Positions 1-9,565 of a stretch of DNA of 64,000 nucleotides are shown piece by piece (the stretch's first letter is position 1; every line of letters starts with the position of its first letter). The notes beneath the pieces are model-generated. The model was given only the letters and a program-made list of their open reading frames with translations. It made no database searches and was not told where the DNA came from. The translations under genes and the position numbers were made by a program. Source of the stretch: CAVXHV01 sp963761445 (GTDB lineage Bacteria; Planctomycetota; Planctomycetia; Isosphaerales; Isosphaeraceae); contig CAVXHV010000004.1 in NCBI GenBank assembly GCA_963761445.1, positions 3,658,001 through 3,722,000 of the forward strand, written 5' to 3'.

Positions 1-125
1 GGCGCAAAATCCTTCCGCAAAAGATATTGCAGCCCATGGTAAGGGTCCACGGCACCCTGCGCGACGAACCCAGATGCGCAACCAACGACGCACGTCGAGA
101 GCAGTCCGACACGGGATCTCCCCAT
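1..125 (-). CDS. N-terminus of an exported or lipoprotein-like protein (partial)
   Basis: An open frame on the minus strand begins with ATG at 125 and runs off the left edge. Its first residues are basic and then hydrophobic (MGRSRVGLLSTCVVGC), which resembles a signal peptide. VVGC fits a loose lipobox, and AQGA further on could instead be a signal peptidase I site. A TTG 24 bases upstream is an alternative start. Only about 41 codons are visible, so no function can be given. The call rests on the signal-like start and on divergence from the next gene. Confidence 0.45.
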   Translation of the reverse strand, partial: MGRSRVGLLSTCVVGCASGFVAQGAVDPYHGLQYLLRKDFA

Positions 126-222
126 CTTCTTCGAAGAGAAAAGCAATAGTCTGGGAATGATAGGAATTCTACATGGGTTTTTCGAGTTTGGCAAAGCTAA
201 CAAGAGTTAAGAGGTGAACTCT

Positions 223-786
223 ATGCCTAGACAGAACCGGGTCACGCCCCATGGAACCATCATCGCCACACCTGAGCGCGGCACGCTGATGGGCAACCGG
301 GGGCTTTTGCACGACGATCGCGGGAAAATCCGGCGGGAGTGGCGGCTCAAGCGCTGGATCCACTGCGTCCTCGAGTTCAAGGGACGCCATCGCCAGGTGA
401 TGGCCCCTAGGCGGTATACCGAGCTCTTTTTTCTCGATGAAGCGACCGCGCTGGCCGCCGGCCACCGGCCGTGTGCCGAGTGTCTGCGCGGCCGATACAA
501 CGAATTTCACGCCGCCTGGGCCGGGGGAAACCCGCACTCTCCCTCGGAGCGACTTTCCGCGGAATTCATCGACGAGATCCTTCATCGCGACCGAATCGAC
601 GACGATGGTTCGAAACGGCTCGTCACGACGCCTCTGCACTCGCTTCCCGACGGCGTGTTTGTTGCCATGATCGGCCGCCCGCATGAGGCATTTTTGATCC
701 AGGGCCGAAGTTTGCTCGAGTGGTCGCCGGGGGGATATCGCCAGCGCGCGTACCGCGCCCGCCGCGAGCGCAGGTTCTGCTGCTGA
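223..786 (+). CDS. conserved protein of unknown function (MPRQNRVTP family)
   Basis: The protein is about 187 residues and begins MPRQNRVTPHGTIIATP, followed by GTLMGNRG and a segment with FFLDEATALAAGHRPCAEC. From memory, this matches a conserved uncharacterised family found in proteobacteria and planctomycetes. I chose the ATG at 223 because GAGG at 211-214 sits eight bases before it; an in-frame GTG at 214 overlaps that site. The two cysteines of CAEC could bind metal, but no activity is known to me. It stands alone, divergent from the partial gene on its left. Confidence 0.8.
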   Translation: MPRQNRVTPHGTIIATPERGTLMGNRGLLHDDRGKIRREWRLKRWIHCVLEFKGRHRQVMAPRRYTELFFLDEATALAAGHRPCAECLRGRYNEFHAAWAGGNPHSPSERLSAEFIDEILHRDRIDDDGSKRLVTTPLHSLPDGVFVAMIGRPHEAFLIQGRSLLEWSPGGYRQRAYRARRERRFCC

Positions 787-915
787 CACCGCGATCCACA
801 GTCGAGGCCATCCGTGCAGGCTTTGTCCCTGGCGTGCATGAGACGGCGCGCGTGAAACCGGAACCGTGATCTTTGGTGATTTGACGGCTGAGAGGAATCG
901 GGGAAGTCGTGGTGC

Positions 916-2541
916 TCACGAAAATGCCCCGTGCTTCTTGAGCAGTTCCGCAATCTCCGCGTGCCCGCGCCGCCTTGCCCACTCAAGCGGCGTGGCCCAC
1001 GGCGGATCATCCGCCAGATTCGGCCTGGCACCGCGGCCCAGAAGCAGCTCGACCATCTCCTTCTTCCCGAACTTGGCCGCCCAGCCCAGCGGCGTTGAAC
1101 AAAGATCGTCGTCGCGGGCATGCACATCCGCACCGTGGTCAATAAACAAGGCCGCCTTTTCCACATCACCGCGCTTGGCGAAGCGGTGCAGGGGGGTCAC
1201 TCCCAACCAGTCCGGCTGGCTCGGATTCATGCCGTGCTGAAAGAGAAGCTCGCTCAGCTCGCGAGTCTTGCGCGCCCACCGAAATTCGCTTGGGAAGTTC
1301 CGGCGCTAATCGCAGCATCAATCGAACGAACGATTCCTGACCCTGCTCGGCGGCATTCCCGAGCGCCTCGGCGTCATCGGCCAGCGCCGGATTGGCGGCG
1401 AACACGGCGGCCGCGGTCATTACGTCGCCGTAATACGCCAGCAGATGGACGCCCCTCGTCGAACCATACGAAGCCAGCAGCTCGATCATCGGCTGGTCAT
1501 CGCCCTTGATGGCGATACTGAGCGCGTCGGCCGAGCTTTCCACCGGCGGGCTGGGAAACGCACCGTGTTCGAGCAAGAGCCTGGCGATCTCGTGGTGCCG
1601 GTTGTACACGGCTGAATAGAGTGCATGGCCGCGAGGAGCGATCCCCTCCTCGGGCAGATCAGGATCGGCCCCGCGGTCGAGCAGGAGCTTCACGATCTCG
1701 AGATGGCCGCGGGCCGCCGCGTTCCTGAGAGGTGATCCGGAGCCTATGTAGTAGGTGACGTAGTCCGAGACTCGGTTGGCGAGCGATGGATCCTGGTCGA
1801 GCAGCTCTCGCACGCGTTCAAGATCACCGATGCTCGCGGCCGTGCAGATGTCGACAAACGCGCCGCGGCGCGCAGGTGCGCAAGCACTTCCGCAGGCGTG
1901 GTTGCTACGTCACCAGGCACGTCGCGCCAGCCGCGAAAGCGATAGTCGCCGTTGGTCAGTTGAATCGGCCGTGCGCCGTCGCAACGAGCTGCATTGATAT
2001 CGGCCCCGCGCTTGAGCAGCTCGTCGATCACATCAAGCTGCCGCATCATCACCGCCCAGTGTATCGGCTGATTGGACTGCAAGTCGCCGGCGTTCAGCAG
2101 CTCGGGCGAGCCATCGAGCAGACTCTGGACCCTGGGCAGGTCGCGCCCGCGGATGGCCGCCGCGATCGGCTCGCCGGCCGGGGATGCATTGTGAATGCTC
2201 GCGAGCTTCGAGGAAAGCATCGTCTCCATCGCCGAGTAACCGCGGTCGCGCGCGATTTCGACAAGGCTGTCGAAGATGGCAAGACCGACCGGATCCGTGC
2301 CGCGTTCGAGCAGCAAGGCCGCGGCATCGACCCGGTTTTCGCGCACCGCAAAATACAACGGCGTACGATAGGAATACTGGCAGCGCGCCAGCGACCGGTC
2401 CTTTTGCAGCAGGCCCTCGAGTGCCGTCACGTCGCCCTTGATCGCGGCGCAGAACATTTCCCAGACATCGGTGCCCGTGCCGGTAGACCAGACCAGACGC
2501 TCGTTCTTCTTCAGCTCGTCGGGTTGAAACATGGCCGGCAT
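916..2541 (-). CDS. ankyrin-repeat protein, broken by two apparent frameshifts
   Basis: Three overlapping minus-strand frames read as one ankyrin protein of about 540 residues. Repeat signatures occur all along it: PIHWAVMMRQLDVIDELL, PLRNAAARGHLEIVKLLL, ALYSAVYNRHHEIARLLL, TPLHRFAKRGDVEKAAL and TPLEWARRRGHAEIAELL. The frame changes near 1865, where EVLAHLRA continues as GAFVDICTAASIGDLERV in another frame, and near 1290, where APELPK continues as RKTRELSELLFQHG. No stop separates the homologous parts, so sequencing indels are more likely than decay. Ankyrin repeats are protein-binding scaffolds; the partner is unknown. A second ATG at 2532 has a better-placed GAG upstream. It lies 28 bases after a methyltransferase gene and may be co-transcribed with it. 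Confidence 0.8.
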
Positions 2542-2569
2542 CTCAAGGCTGCAACGAAGTCTTCCGTAC

Positions 2570-3635
2570 TCATTTGACGCGCGCCTCGAAGACGAGGTTC
2601 ATCGGCGTCTGCGTCGTGCGCCGGAAGTGGGTGAAGCCGGCCTGCTCGAAGATTTCGCGCAGCTTCACCTCGCCGGCCTGGGCGCCCAGGGCGACGCCGC
2701 CGTTTTGCGACAGGGCATTCGGCGTGCAGACGCACGACGAGGCCACGTACAAGAGAGCAGCCATCGGGTTCTCTGCGATGTTCTGCGGGCGCGAGTCGAG
2801 CGCGAACGGCTCGACCAGCATGACCGTGCCGCCGGGAACGAGATGCTCGCGCGCGTGCCGCGCCGCCCCGACAGGATCTCCCATATCGTGAAGGCAATCG
2901 AAGAAGCAGATCAGGTCGAACTCACCGGCGTAGCTCGTGGCCGAGGCCACTTCGAAGCGCACCCGATCACTCACCCCGGCGTCCCGAGCGCGGTTGCGGC
3001 AGGTCTCGATCGACGGCGGATGGAAATCGAATCCGTGAATCGTCGCGCTCGGATAAGCGCTCGCCATCGCCACCGCCGAGGCACCGTGACCGCAGCCCAC
3101 GTCCGCGACGCCGGCGCCGGCCTTGAGCTTGGCATCGACACCGTCCAGAGCGGGAATCCACGACGTGGAGAGATGAGCGCGGTACCCGGTCCGGAAGAAC
3201 CACTCGGTCCCGGCGAAGAGGCACGGGTGATGGTCGCCCCAGCTCATGGCTCCGTTGCCCCGGAACGCGGCCACGATCTTCTGCATGTCCATGAACAGCG
3301 AACCCAGCGTGTTCATCCCCCTGCGCCACGAAGACGGGCGAGTTTTCATCCGCGAGGGCGAGTGCCGCTTCCGGGCCGAGCTCATACGTATCGGCATTCG
3401 CGTCGTAAGTGACCAGCCCGCCCGCCGCCTGACCATCAAGCCATTCGCGGACCACGCGCGGGTTGCAGCCGGCTCCGTTAGCCACGGAATCCGCCGTGCG
3501 AGGCCCGGTATTCGCCAGCTCGCGATAGAGGCCCAGCTCGTCGCCCAGCCAGACGCTGTAGCAAATCGCGCCACCGGTCATATGGGCGACCATCTTGGAC
3601 ATGAATGCTTCGAGCGCAGGGGAGGGAGCTGCCAT
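2570..3635 (-). CDS. class I SAM-dependent methyltransferase with winged-helix N-terminus (frameshifted)
   Basis: The joined product is about 355 residues, the usual length for this family. The N-terminal part (MAAPSPALEAFMSKMVAHM, then YSVWLGDELGLYREL and a helix-turn-helix-like segment ending in REWLDGQAAGGL) resembles the dimerisation and winged-helix region of Rv2258c-like methyltransferases. The C-terminal part has the SAM motif DVGCGHGASA, an acidic FDF and the CFFDCLHDMGDP segment. The frame changes near 3320: PVFVAQG ends one frame and TLGSLFMDMQKIVAAF continues in the next. The substrate is unknown. The ankyrin gene follows closely on the same strand. Confidence 0.85.
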
Positions 3636-3758
3636 GGTGATCCTCGCGAGCAGCCGGGTGCCACGACCTGAAATGCCATGGCTTTTTGACCGAGGGTGAA
3701 TACTCGATTATGATCCGGCGATCGTGACGCGGCAATCTTGGAGCGCCGAGAACAACGG

Positions 3759-4841
3759 ATGATTTTGTTTCACCGACCCGGGCCCGAGACAGTTTCGAAG
3801 TTCTTGAGGTCGCAAACCGGGCGCGAATTCACGTACAGCGCGGTCGGAGCGACCAAGTCAATGCAGGAGCCGCCGACCGGGTTTGTGGTGGATCATACGA
3901 GGGTTCAGCTTGGACACGGCCAGCGTGTCTTTGAGACGGCGAAACGGGCTCTCATGCGATGGGAGCAATTTCGCCTCGGGTGGGTGGAGGCCCACTCGGA
4001 CGAACAGCGGATTCAGCCCGGAAATCACGTCGCCGTGCTGGCGCATCAATTCGGCTTGCACTGGCTGAACGCGTGCCGGGTGATTTTTGTCGTCGATGAA
4101 ACAGACCCGGTGTCCCGATATGGATATGCTTATGGCACACTCCCCGACCACCCCGCAATCGGCGAGGAGCGGTTTCTGGTCGAGTGGAATCCCGCGGATG
4201 GCGCGGTGTGGTACGACATTCTTGCGTTCTCTCGTCCGCGCGGAATCATGAAGGTGGGCTACCGTTGGATGAGGGCGATACAGAAACGATTCGGCAAAGA
4301 ATCGGCGGCGGCTATGGTGAAAGCGGCGCAGGATCAGGGAGGCGAGGAGGCAACCAAGGCCAAGCTGCTCTTCCTCTGCGGAAAGATGGCCGCTGGCAAG
4401 TCGACGATGTCCAGAACGCTCGCTCAGCAAGAGAATGCTGTTCTCTTGGTTCAGGACGAATTCCTCGAACGGCTCTTCCCAGGAGAAATCGTCGACATCC
4501 CAGCCTTTCTGAAGTGCTCATCCCGGCTCCACGATGCCCTCGGACCGCACATTTGCTCATTGCTGTCCAAGGGCATCTCGGTCGTACTCGATTTCCCGGG
4601 CAACGCAAGGAGCCAGCGAGCCTGGTTCCGCCACTTATTTGAGGCTGCCGGAGCCGACCATGAGCTCCATTTCATCGATGCTTCGAACGATCTTTGCAAG
4701 CGTCAGCTCAAAGAACGAAGCAAAGGGCTCCCCGCGGGCACTGCATGGACGACTGACGCCGAGTTCGACGCCATCACGGCGTATTTCGAGCCGCCTTCGA
4801 TCGAAGAGCAATTCAACATCATTCGGCATGAACGGGCCTAA
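3759..4841 (+). CDS. DUF1990 domain fused to a P-loop kinase-like (AAA_33) domain
   Basis: Residues about 1-165 match DUF1990, with GREFTYSAVGAT, PPTGFVVDHTRVQLG, AKRALMRWEQFRLGWVE and a C-terminal VWYDILAFSRP. After a short linker, residues about 200-360 form a nucleotide-binding domain: the Walker A is CGKMAAGKST near residue 207, then LLVQDEFLERLFPGEIVD, SVVLDFPGN and FIDASNDLCKRQLKERS. That half resembles small AAA_33/zeta-toxin-like kinases normally encoded as free proteins. The frame is continuous through the join. I prefer the ATG at 3759 to the TTG at 3738 because a GAG lies at a suitable distance. The substrate of either half is unknown. Confidence 0.85.
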   Translation: MILFHRPGPETVSKFLRSQTGREFTYSAVGATKSMQEPPTGFVVDHTRVQLGHGQRVFETAKRALMRWEQFRLGWVEAHSDEQRIQPGNHVAVLAHQFGLHWLNACRVIFVVDETDPVSRYGYAYGTLPDHPAIGEERFLVEWNPADGAVWYDILAFSRPRGIMKVGYRWMRAIQKRFGKESAAAMVKAAQDQGGEEATKAKLLFLCGKMAAGKSTMSRTLAQQENAVLLVQDEFLERLFPGEIVDIPAFLKCSSRLHDALGPHICSLLSKGISVVLDFPGNARSQRAWFRHLFEAAGADHELHFIDASNDLCKRQLKERSKGLPAGTAWTTDAEFDAITAYFEPPSIEEQFNIIRHERA

Positions 4842-4916
4842 CTATGGGTTACAGCCTTGCCCGACTCCACTTTGGCGCAAGTGAGGACTGGGCGACACAC
4901 TCCATCGCATGTCAGG

Positions 4917-5684
4917 TCAATTCGCCTCGTCGACGAGCCAAGGGGGCTTGAGCTCGGGAATGGACCGCGACTTCCTTGGCGTGGGTCTTCCCGATTGCTG
5001 CGCCTCTTGATCGATCACGAAGAATGATCCGTCGTCGGCCCAAAGGATGTACGGCCGGTTTTTCTGAAACCATTTCTCCAATTCCGGGAATCGCTCTCGC
5101 CAGTTCTTCGCCGTCGTTGCCTCAATGAGGTCGAGCCGGCCGCATAGGCCGCAGAGCATCTGCCAGCGGTCAAGCAGATCGAGCTCGTTCTCCTGGGCGG
5201 TTCGGAGCACGAATTTTCGACCCCCTGCGCCGAGCGGAAATGTGGTCGGCTCGGCCGGGTGAGTCGATGCCTTCCTCAAAGTCTCAATGAACACCTCTGC
5301 GAGATCGTCCGCATAAGAAGAAAACGAGAAGAATGTAAAGCTGTTGATCGTCTGCGCTCCGCGGGACTGTCGCTCTCGCTTCCTGAGATAGGTATCGTAG
5401 CGGTCAGCGCGCATCGCCGCGTCGATCAACGCGGGCTTGGCGGAAATCGCCTCGACCAGAACACGGTGCCAGAGCTCACGAACCTTCGACGTGCCAGTGG
5501 CTCGGGAGCCCCATTCGCCTGCAAACAAGATGTAGATGGATCGCTCGTCCAGGAATCCAGAATTTGTGATGGCCCGCCTGAGCTTGGGCTCGTCAGAAAG
5601 GAGCGACACGAGTATCGAGCCGGCGCCATCGATGTCTGGCTCACGCTGAGCTCGCTCAACGACCGCGTCGACGCTGGCATTCAA
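4917..5684 (-). CDS. hypothetical protein, possibly missing its N-terminus through a frameshift
   Basis: The 255-residue product is not one I recognise. It contains ERSIYILFAGEWGSRATG, an FTFFSFSSYADDLAEVF stretch, and a C-terminal part with WRERFPELEKWFQKNRPYI and WADDGSFFVIDQ. The frame opens with a TTG at 5684 that has no good ribosome site. A different frame just upstream starts with ATG at 5754, behind CAGGGG, and encodes MNFVALGAFLIAAQAPDQG. It reaches the same point and could be the true start if one base is wrong near 5686. A soluble domain with a hydrophobic leader would result. Confidence 0.6.
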   Translation of the reverse strand: MNASVDAVVERAQREPDIDGAGSILVSLLSDEPKLRRAITNSGFLDERSIYILFAGEWGSRATGTSKVRELWHRVLVEAISAKPALIDAAMRADRYDTYLRKRERQSRGAQTINSFTFFSFSSYADDLAEVFIETLRKASTHPAEPTTFPLGAGGRKFVLRTAQENELDLLDRWQMLCGLCGRLDLIEATTAKNWRERFPELEKWFQKNRPYILWADDGSFFVIDQEAQQSGRPTPRKSRSIPELKPPWLVDEAN

Positions 5685-5787
5685 CGCGCTCGAATGCGCC
5701 TTGATCGGGCGCTTGTGCGGCGATCAGGAAGGCGCCAAGTGCCACAAAGTTCATTTGATTGTGAACCCCTGCGAAAGGTCCCCTCTC

Positions 5788-6306
5788 ATGCTCATCATCC
5801 ACGGGCATTATCGCCTAGCACCGAAGCTGGTGGCGTATCGAAATGACTGGTGCACTCACTGCGACAAGCCCGTGCTGGCCCAGCAGTGGCGCTCGTTCTA
5901 TCTGGGACACGTCTACTGGATTCCACTGATTCCGCTCGGTTTCCGCAAGAAGCGGCAGTGTACACAATGCGGCGGAAATCCACGAGAACGCGTCCGCGCT
6001 TCGCTCACCGTCATCATCGCGGGTCTCCTCACGTTTTTGCTGGCTTTCGTCATTACCATCTTGGTTCCCCACAACGACGATGAAGCCACGATCGTCTGGA
6101 CTTTGAGAGGCGTCTTCGGATGTCTTGCAGCCCTGTTCGCAGTCTGGCTCGCGTCGAGATCGGCCGAACAGCCACTGCCGGCGAAGTACGTTGAGCCGCT
6201 CAGGAATGATCGTTGCCTGATTTGCGGAGGACGAATGACCGATTTTCCTCAGGGGCACTGCGTGAATTGTAAAGTCATTCGATATGGGAGTGAGCAAGCT
6301 CGGTGA
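5788..6306 (+). CDS. small membrane protein with two zinc-ribbon-like cysteine pairs
   Basis: The product is about 172 residues. It has an N-terminal cysteine cluster (WCTHCDKP, later QCTQCGG), two hydrophobic helices near the middle (LTVIIAGLLTFLLAFVITIL and GVFGCLAALFAVWLAS) and a C-terminal cluster (RCLICGG, HCVNCK). The paired CxxC motifs suggest zinc ribbons on the same side of the membrane. I chose the ATG at 5788 because GAAAGG lies about ten bases before it; the open frame upstream looks non-coding. Function unknown. It is followed by a repeat-bearing gap. Confidence 0.7.
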   Translation: MLIIHGHYRLAPKLVAYRNDWCTHCDKPVLAQQWRSFYLGHVYWIPLIPLGFRKKRQCTQCGGNPRERVRASLTVIIAGLLTFLLAFVITILVPHNDDEATIVWTLRGVFGCLAALFAVWLASRSAEQPLPAKYVEPLRNDRCLICGGRMTDFPQGHCVNCKVIRYGSEQAR

Positions 6307-6314
6307 CGAAGAAT

Positions 6315-6447
6315 CTCACGCAAAGGCGCGAGGCGCAAAAGGGAACGCGGAGAAGCCAATCACGGTCTCTTGAAGTCTCAAAACTCGATTTTATGCGTGT
6401 CTTCCATTGCGTCCTAGCTTCTTTGCGGCTTTGCGCCTTTGCGTGAG
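6315..6447. repeat. inverted pair of a CGCAAAGGCGC-type dispersed repeat
   Basis: The 15-mer CTCACGCAAAGGCGC at 6315-6329 is matched exactly in reverse complement at 6433-6447, and flanking GCGCAAA/TTTGCGG stretches extend the similarity. A related block lies at 45745-45787. The pair brackets about 100 bases with no coding signal. It is not an obvious terminator, because the arms are far apart. Confidence 0.75.
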
Positions 6448-6550
6448 CTGATCTTGGCTTATCGCCCCAATCGCGACGCTCTAGAATACGCGATGTGGGT
6501 CTGACCATACTTCTTTGAATCTGATACAACGCGCCCGGAGTTTGAATCCC

Positions 6551-8041
6551 GTGCGAACACGCATTGTCTCCCTCGTAATCGGACTGATCGCGGCCATGCA
6601 GGCCGGGGCGGCGCCGGCATCGGAGCCGGAGCGAAAAGTGTTCCGGTATGGCAACGACGCCGCGGGTGGAGCGCTGATCCACGACTACGCAACCCGCTGG
6701 GTTGAGTTCGCGGGATCGCGCGAAAGCTACCTGTTCGAGGAAACCGCTCGCTCGGCGGAAACAATCGAGCTCATCGATCGCTCGCGCGATGTCGGTCTAC
6801 GCGTGCACGCCACCCACGGCGAGCTGCGGCTGCCCAATTCCCCGGCCTGGCAGCCATGGGAAAACGGCAAGTGGATCAAGATCGACGAATTGCCCAAATC
6901 CATTCGGTTCATTCCGACCGATCAAAAGATTCGCCTCGTGTATTTCGTACCCCAGGACCGCGCGCCAATCGACCGCTTTGAAGCCAAGATTCGCGTCGTC
7001 ATGCGGCTGGTCGCCGACGTCTACGCGGATTTGAAGACCGAGGGCCATCGTTCCACCAGGCTTTCTTTCGAGCTGAACTCGAACGGCGAGCCGATTGTGC
7101 ATTTGATCCGCGGGGACAGGCCCGCGTCTTATTTTAATGACGGTCCAACCTACGACGACGCCAAGCAGTTTCAGAGGATCGCGGATGCCCTTCCCGCCGA
7201 GGCCGGCTCGCCGCGCCGGCACATGATCATGGTATTCCCGGAAACATACGATCCGGGCCCGGCGCCGGTGGAATGGCGCGGATCAATCGGCCGCGGCATT
7301 CACATCACCACCGACGGCGGCCTGGCAATGATGTCGGCCTGGATCCTCCGCGACGAATTCTGCGCGACGAGTTACGAGGACCAGAAGAAGCTCCTGTTCG
7401 ACAGAACACCGATCGCCGGCCGCACGTCCTTCGGGACAAGACAGCTCAATGCGCCCCGATTCGAGTTCATCGAAGACGGGTTCGGGGCCGCCGCGCATGA
7501 GCTCGGCCACGCGCTGGGATTGCCGCACGACTGGCGCACTGCGATCGACATCATGGGCCAAGGCTTCCGCGACTTGCGGGTGAATTATCTTCCCGCCTCG
7601 GCAAGAAAACCGCGGCTCACGTTCTCCAAGGAAAACGCCCGCCTGCTGTACGTCTCGCGCTATCTCGTGTCGGAAACCGATCGGACGGACAACACCCCGC
7701 CAACGGCCGAGATCAACCTGAAGGCATCGACCGGTCGCGCTCCCGCAATTGCGGTCTCCCTCAAGGCTCGCGACGACCGCGGCCTTCGCGCCGCGGTGTT
7801 CTACGATCCTCAGAACGACACCGTGATCGGCGGATCGCAACTGAAAGGGAAAAGCCAGGACCTCGAGATCAAGCTGCCAATCGACACCCGCACGCCGTTT
7901 GGAAGTAATCTCTTCAGAATGCTGGAAAACGCTGTGAAGAAAAAAGCAAACTCCGAGTCGGATGGGGTCAAGCTGATGACGTTCCTGGCGGATGCCGGTG
8001 GCAACATCGCGGTCGTGACCACGGCTGTCGGGACGCGCTGA
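6551..8041 (+). CDS. secreted metzincin-like zinc metalloprotease
   Basis: The protein is about 496 residues from a GTG at 6551 (GGAG ten bases upstream), which places a clean signal peptide (RTRIVSLVIGLIAAMQAGA) at the N-terminus. Residues near 315 read AAHELGHALGLPHDW. This is the HExxHxxGxxH/D zinc signature of metzincins, and MGQG about 12 residues later could supply the Met-turn. A C-terminal part with LKARDDRGLRAAVFYDP looks like a beta-rich accessory domain. The enzyme should act outside the cytoplasm; substrates are unknown. An upstream TTG at 6515 is possible but would put polar residues before the signal peptide. Confidence 0.85.
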   Translation: MRTRIVSLVIGLIAAMQAGAAPASEPERKVFRYGNDAAGGALIHDYATRWVEFAGSRESYLFEETARSAETIELIDRSRDVGLRVHATHGELRLPNSPAWQPWENGKWIKIDELPKSIRFIPTDQKIRLVYFVPQDRAPIDRFEAKIRVVMRLVADVYADLKTEGHRSTRLSFELNSNGEPIVHLIRGDRPASYFNDGPTYDDAKQFQRIADALPAEAGSPRRHMIMVFPETYDPGPAPVEWRGSIGRGIHITTDGGLAMMSAWILRDEFCATSYEDQKKLLFDRTPIAGRTSFGTRQLNAPRFEFIEDGFGAAAHELGHALGLPHDWRTAIDIMGQGFRDLRVNYLPASARKPRLTFSKENARLLYVSRYLVSETDRTDNTPPTAEINLKASTGRAPAIAVSLKARDDRGLRAAVFYDPQNDTVIGGSQLKGKSQDLEIKLPIDTRTPFGSNLFRMLENAVKKKANSESDGVKLMTFLADAGGNIAVVTTAVGTR

Positions 8042-8053
8042 ATGTTCTCAACT

Positions 8054-8103
8054 GCCCCGAAGGGCGCAACAAATCAGCCCAAGGCATCGCCCTGGAAAAC
8101 ACC
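8054..8103 (-). repeat. degenerate copy of the GCCCT/CCCAGGGC hairpin repeat
   Basis: The bases GCCCCGAAGGGC, then CAACAAATCAG and CCCAAGGC-ATC-GCCCTGG, reproduce in reverse complement the composite repeat found intact at 57313-57356. The resemblance covers about 45 bases, which means the open frame starting at 8042 opens in repeat rather than in gene sequence. Confidence 0.75.
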
Positions 8104-8104
8104 A

Positions 8105-8774
8105 ATGGCGCGATCCAGACGCGACGGCTTCAGGATCAAAGACGCCATGCTCGCCATCGCGGCGACGGCGATCGGTTTTGCCTGGGTCCAGGCCCAGTGG
8201 GACACAATCCAGCTTTTCGCCGGCCAGTACGCCAATCAGCCGCAGTACACCAAATGGTTCCTCGGCGATCGTCCGTTCTATCAAATGACCCGCGTGTTCA
8301 CGAAGGATGCCCTTTATGTCGCAACCGCGATCGTCTGCCCCTGGATGGTGCTGCTCATGCTTCGCGGGCGGCGCCGGTCGGCGCCGTCCATTCTGGCGGG
8401 CGCGGCGGCCGGGCGCCGTTGCGTGCTTGGCCGGAACGGTCGTTCTGATCTTTGAGCTGGTGCGGCAAGCCATCTGGCCCGTCGCCGGCATCCAGCAAAT
8501 CCTGTACGTGACCGAGAACCCACGGCACGTCAGAATCTGGGGCTGGAGTTTTTCTGATGATATCCGCTTCCCGGCGATGGCGATGGGGGATCTCCTGCGC
8601 ACAACGCTCCTCTGGATGCCGCGCCACGCCGGTGTCGTCATCGGCGGGGCATGGCTGGCCTTGATGCTGGCCGGAGCATGGCGTCCAGAGCGGAGCTGGT
8701 TCGATCGCCTGGGGCGATTGATCGGTGTCTTCTGGATCATCGCGGCGTGCCATTTTTTCCTTCTGCCATTATGA
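8105..8774 (+). CDS. membrane protein, paralogue of the next gene (frameshifted)
   Basis: The joined product is about 223 residues with roughly four hydrophobic helices: DAMLAIAATAIGFAWVQA, LYVATAIVCPWMVLLML, GVVIGGAWLALMLAG and FWIIAACHFFLLPL. The frame changes near 8400 in a GGCGGGCGCGGCGG tract. Its C-terminus, RPERSWFDRLGRLIGVFWI, closely parallels that of the neighbour at 8844 (RSESTWIDRAGRALGWFWI), so the two are tandem duplicates. I place the start at ATG 8105 because the preceding 50 bases are a dispersed repeat. Function unknown. Confidence 0.7.
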
Positions 8775-8843
8775 CACGCATCGAGCGAATGCCAGGCGGG
8801 ACTTGATGCTCAAACGCGTCCTCCAGGAAGAAACGAGCGACCG

Positions 8844-9488
8844 ATGAGCCCCCCACCCGAGCGACGATTCACGACCGTCGACGCGCTGGTGCTGCTGGCA
8901 GCCCTGGCCCTGGGTGTCACCTGGATGATCGAGGCCCTAACGCTACTGATTTCGTTCGCAACGGCCGATGGCCTGCTTCTCTGGCCGCTGCATCCGCCGG
9001 GCGGCTTCTCCGCGCGCCTGACTTTCGTCGTGGTTCGCCGGTCGCTGCATCCCTTGGCCGCCTTCTTCGCGCCCCTGACTTTTGCTCTCTGCATGCTGCA
9101 ATTGCGGCAGCCTCGGCCCTCACTGGCACACTGCTTTCGCCGCGGCGGCGCATCGGCATGCACGGTCGCGGCGATCGCTCTCTCGCTCGAGGTCGTTAAT
9201 TATTTTCTCGACCTGGCGACCCGGTTCGCGGACGTGGCGGCGCTGGCGAACTCAATCGATAGTTACGCAAAAGGCATGCGGCTCGCCGGAATCACCCTGT
9301 TCAGCTCGATGGCTTTCTCGATCGGCCAAGCCCCCGGCCTGGCCGTCGCCGGAGCGTACCTGGCACTCTGGTCAACGCGGCTCTGGCGATCCGAATCGAC
9401 CTGGATCGATCGCGCCGGCCGCGCCCTCGGATGGTTCTGGATCATCACGGCCGTGGCGTTCATGATCTTGCCGCAATGGGAAAGCTGA
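8844..9488 (+). CDS. membrane protein, paralogue of the previous gene
   Basis: The 214-residue protein starts MSPPPERRFTTVDALVLLAALALG. It has about five hydrophobic segments and ends in STWIDRAGRALGWFWIITAV, which matches the end of the gene just upstream. Both appear to have lost most other similarity, so the duplication is probably old. There are no catalytic motifs. The two genes are about 70 bases apart on the same strand downstream of the secreted protease, which suggests an envelope role, but nothing in the sequence names one. Confidence 0.75.
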   Translation: MSPPPERRFTTVDALVLLAALALGVTWMIEALTLLISFATADGLLLWPLHPPGGFSARLTFVVVRRSLHPLAAFFAPLTFALCMLQLRQPRPSLAHCFRRGGASACTVAAIALSLEVVNYFLDLATRFADVAALANSIDSYAKGMRLAGITLFSSMAFSIGQAPGLAVAGAYLALWSTRLWRSESTWIDRAGRALGWFWIITAVAFMILPQWES

Positions 9489-9565
9489 GCGATTTGCGCC
9501 GAGCGGGGTGGTAGGAACGAGCTTGAAGCGATGTTTCGGGGCGTATTCTTCAGACAGGAGCACGT

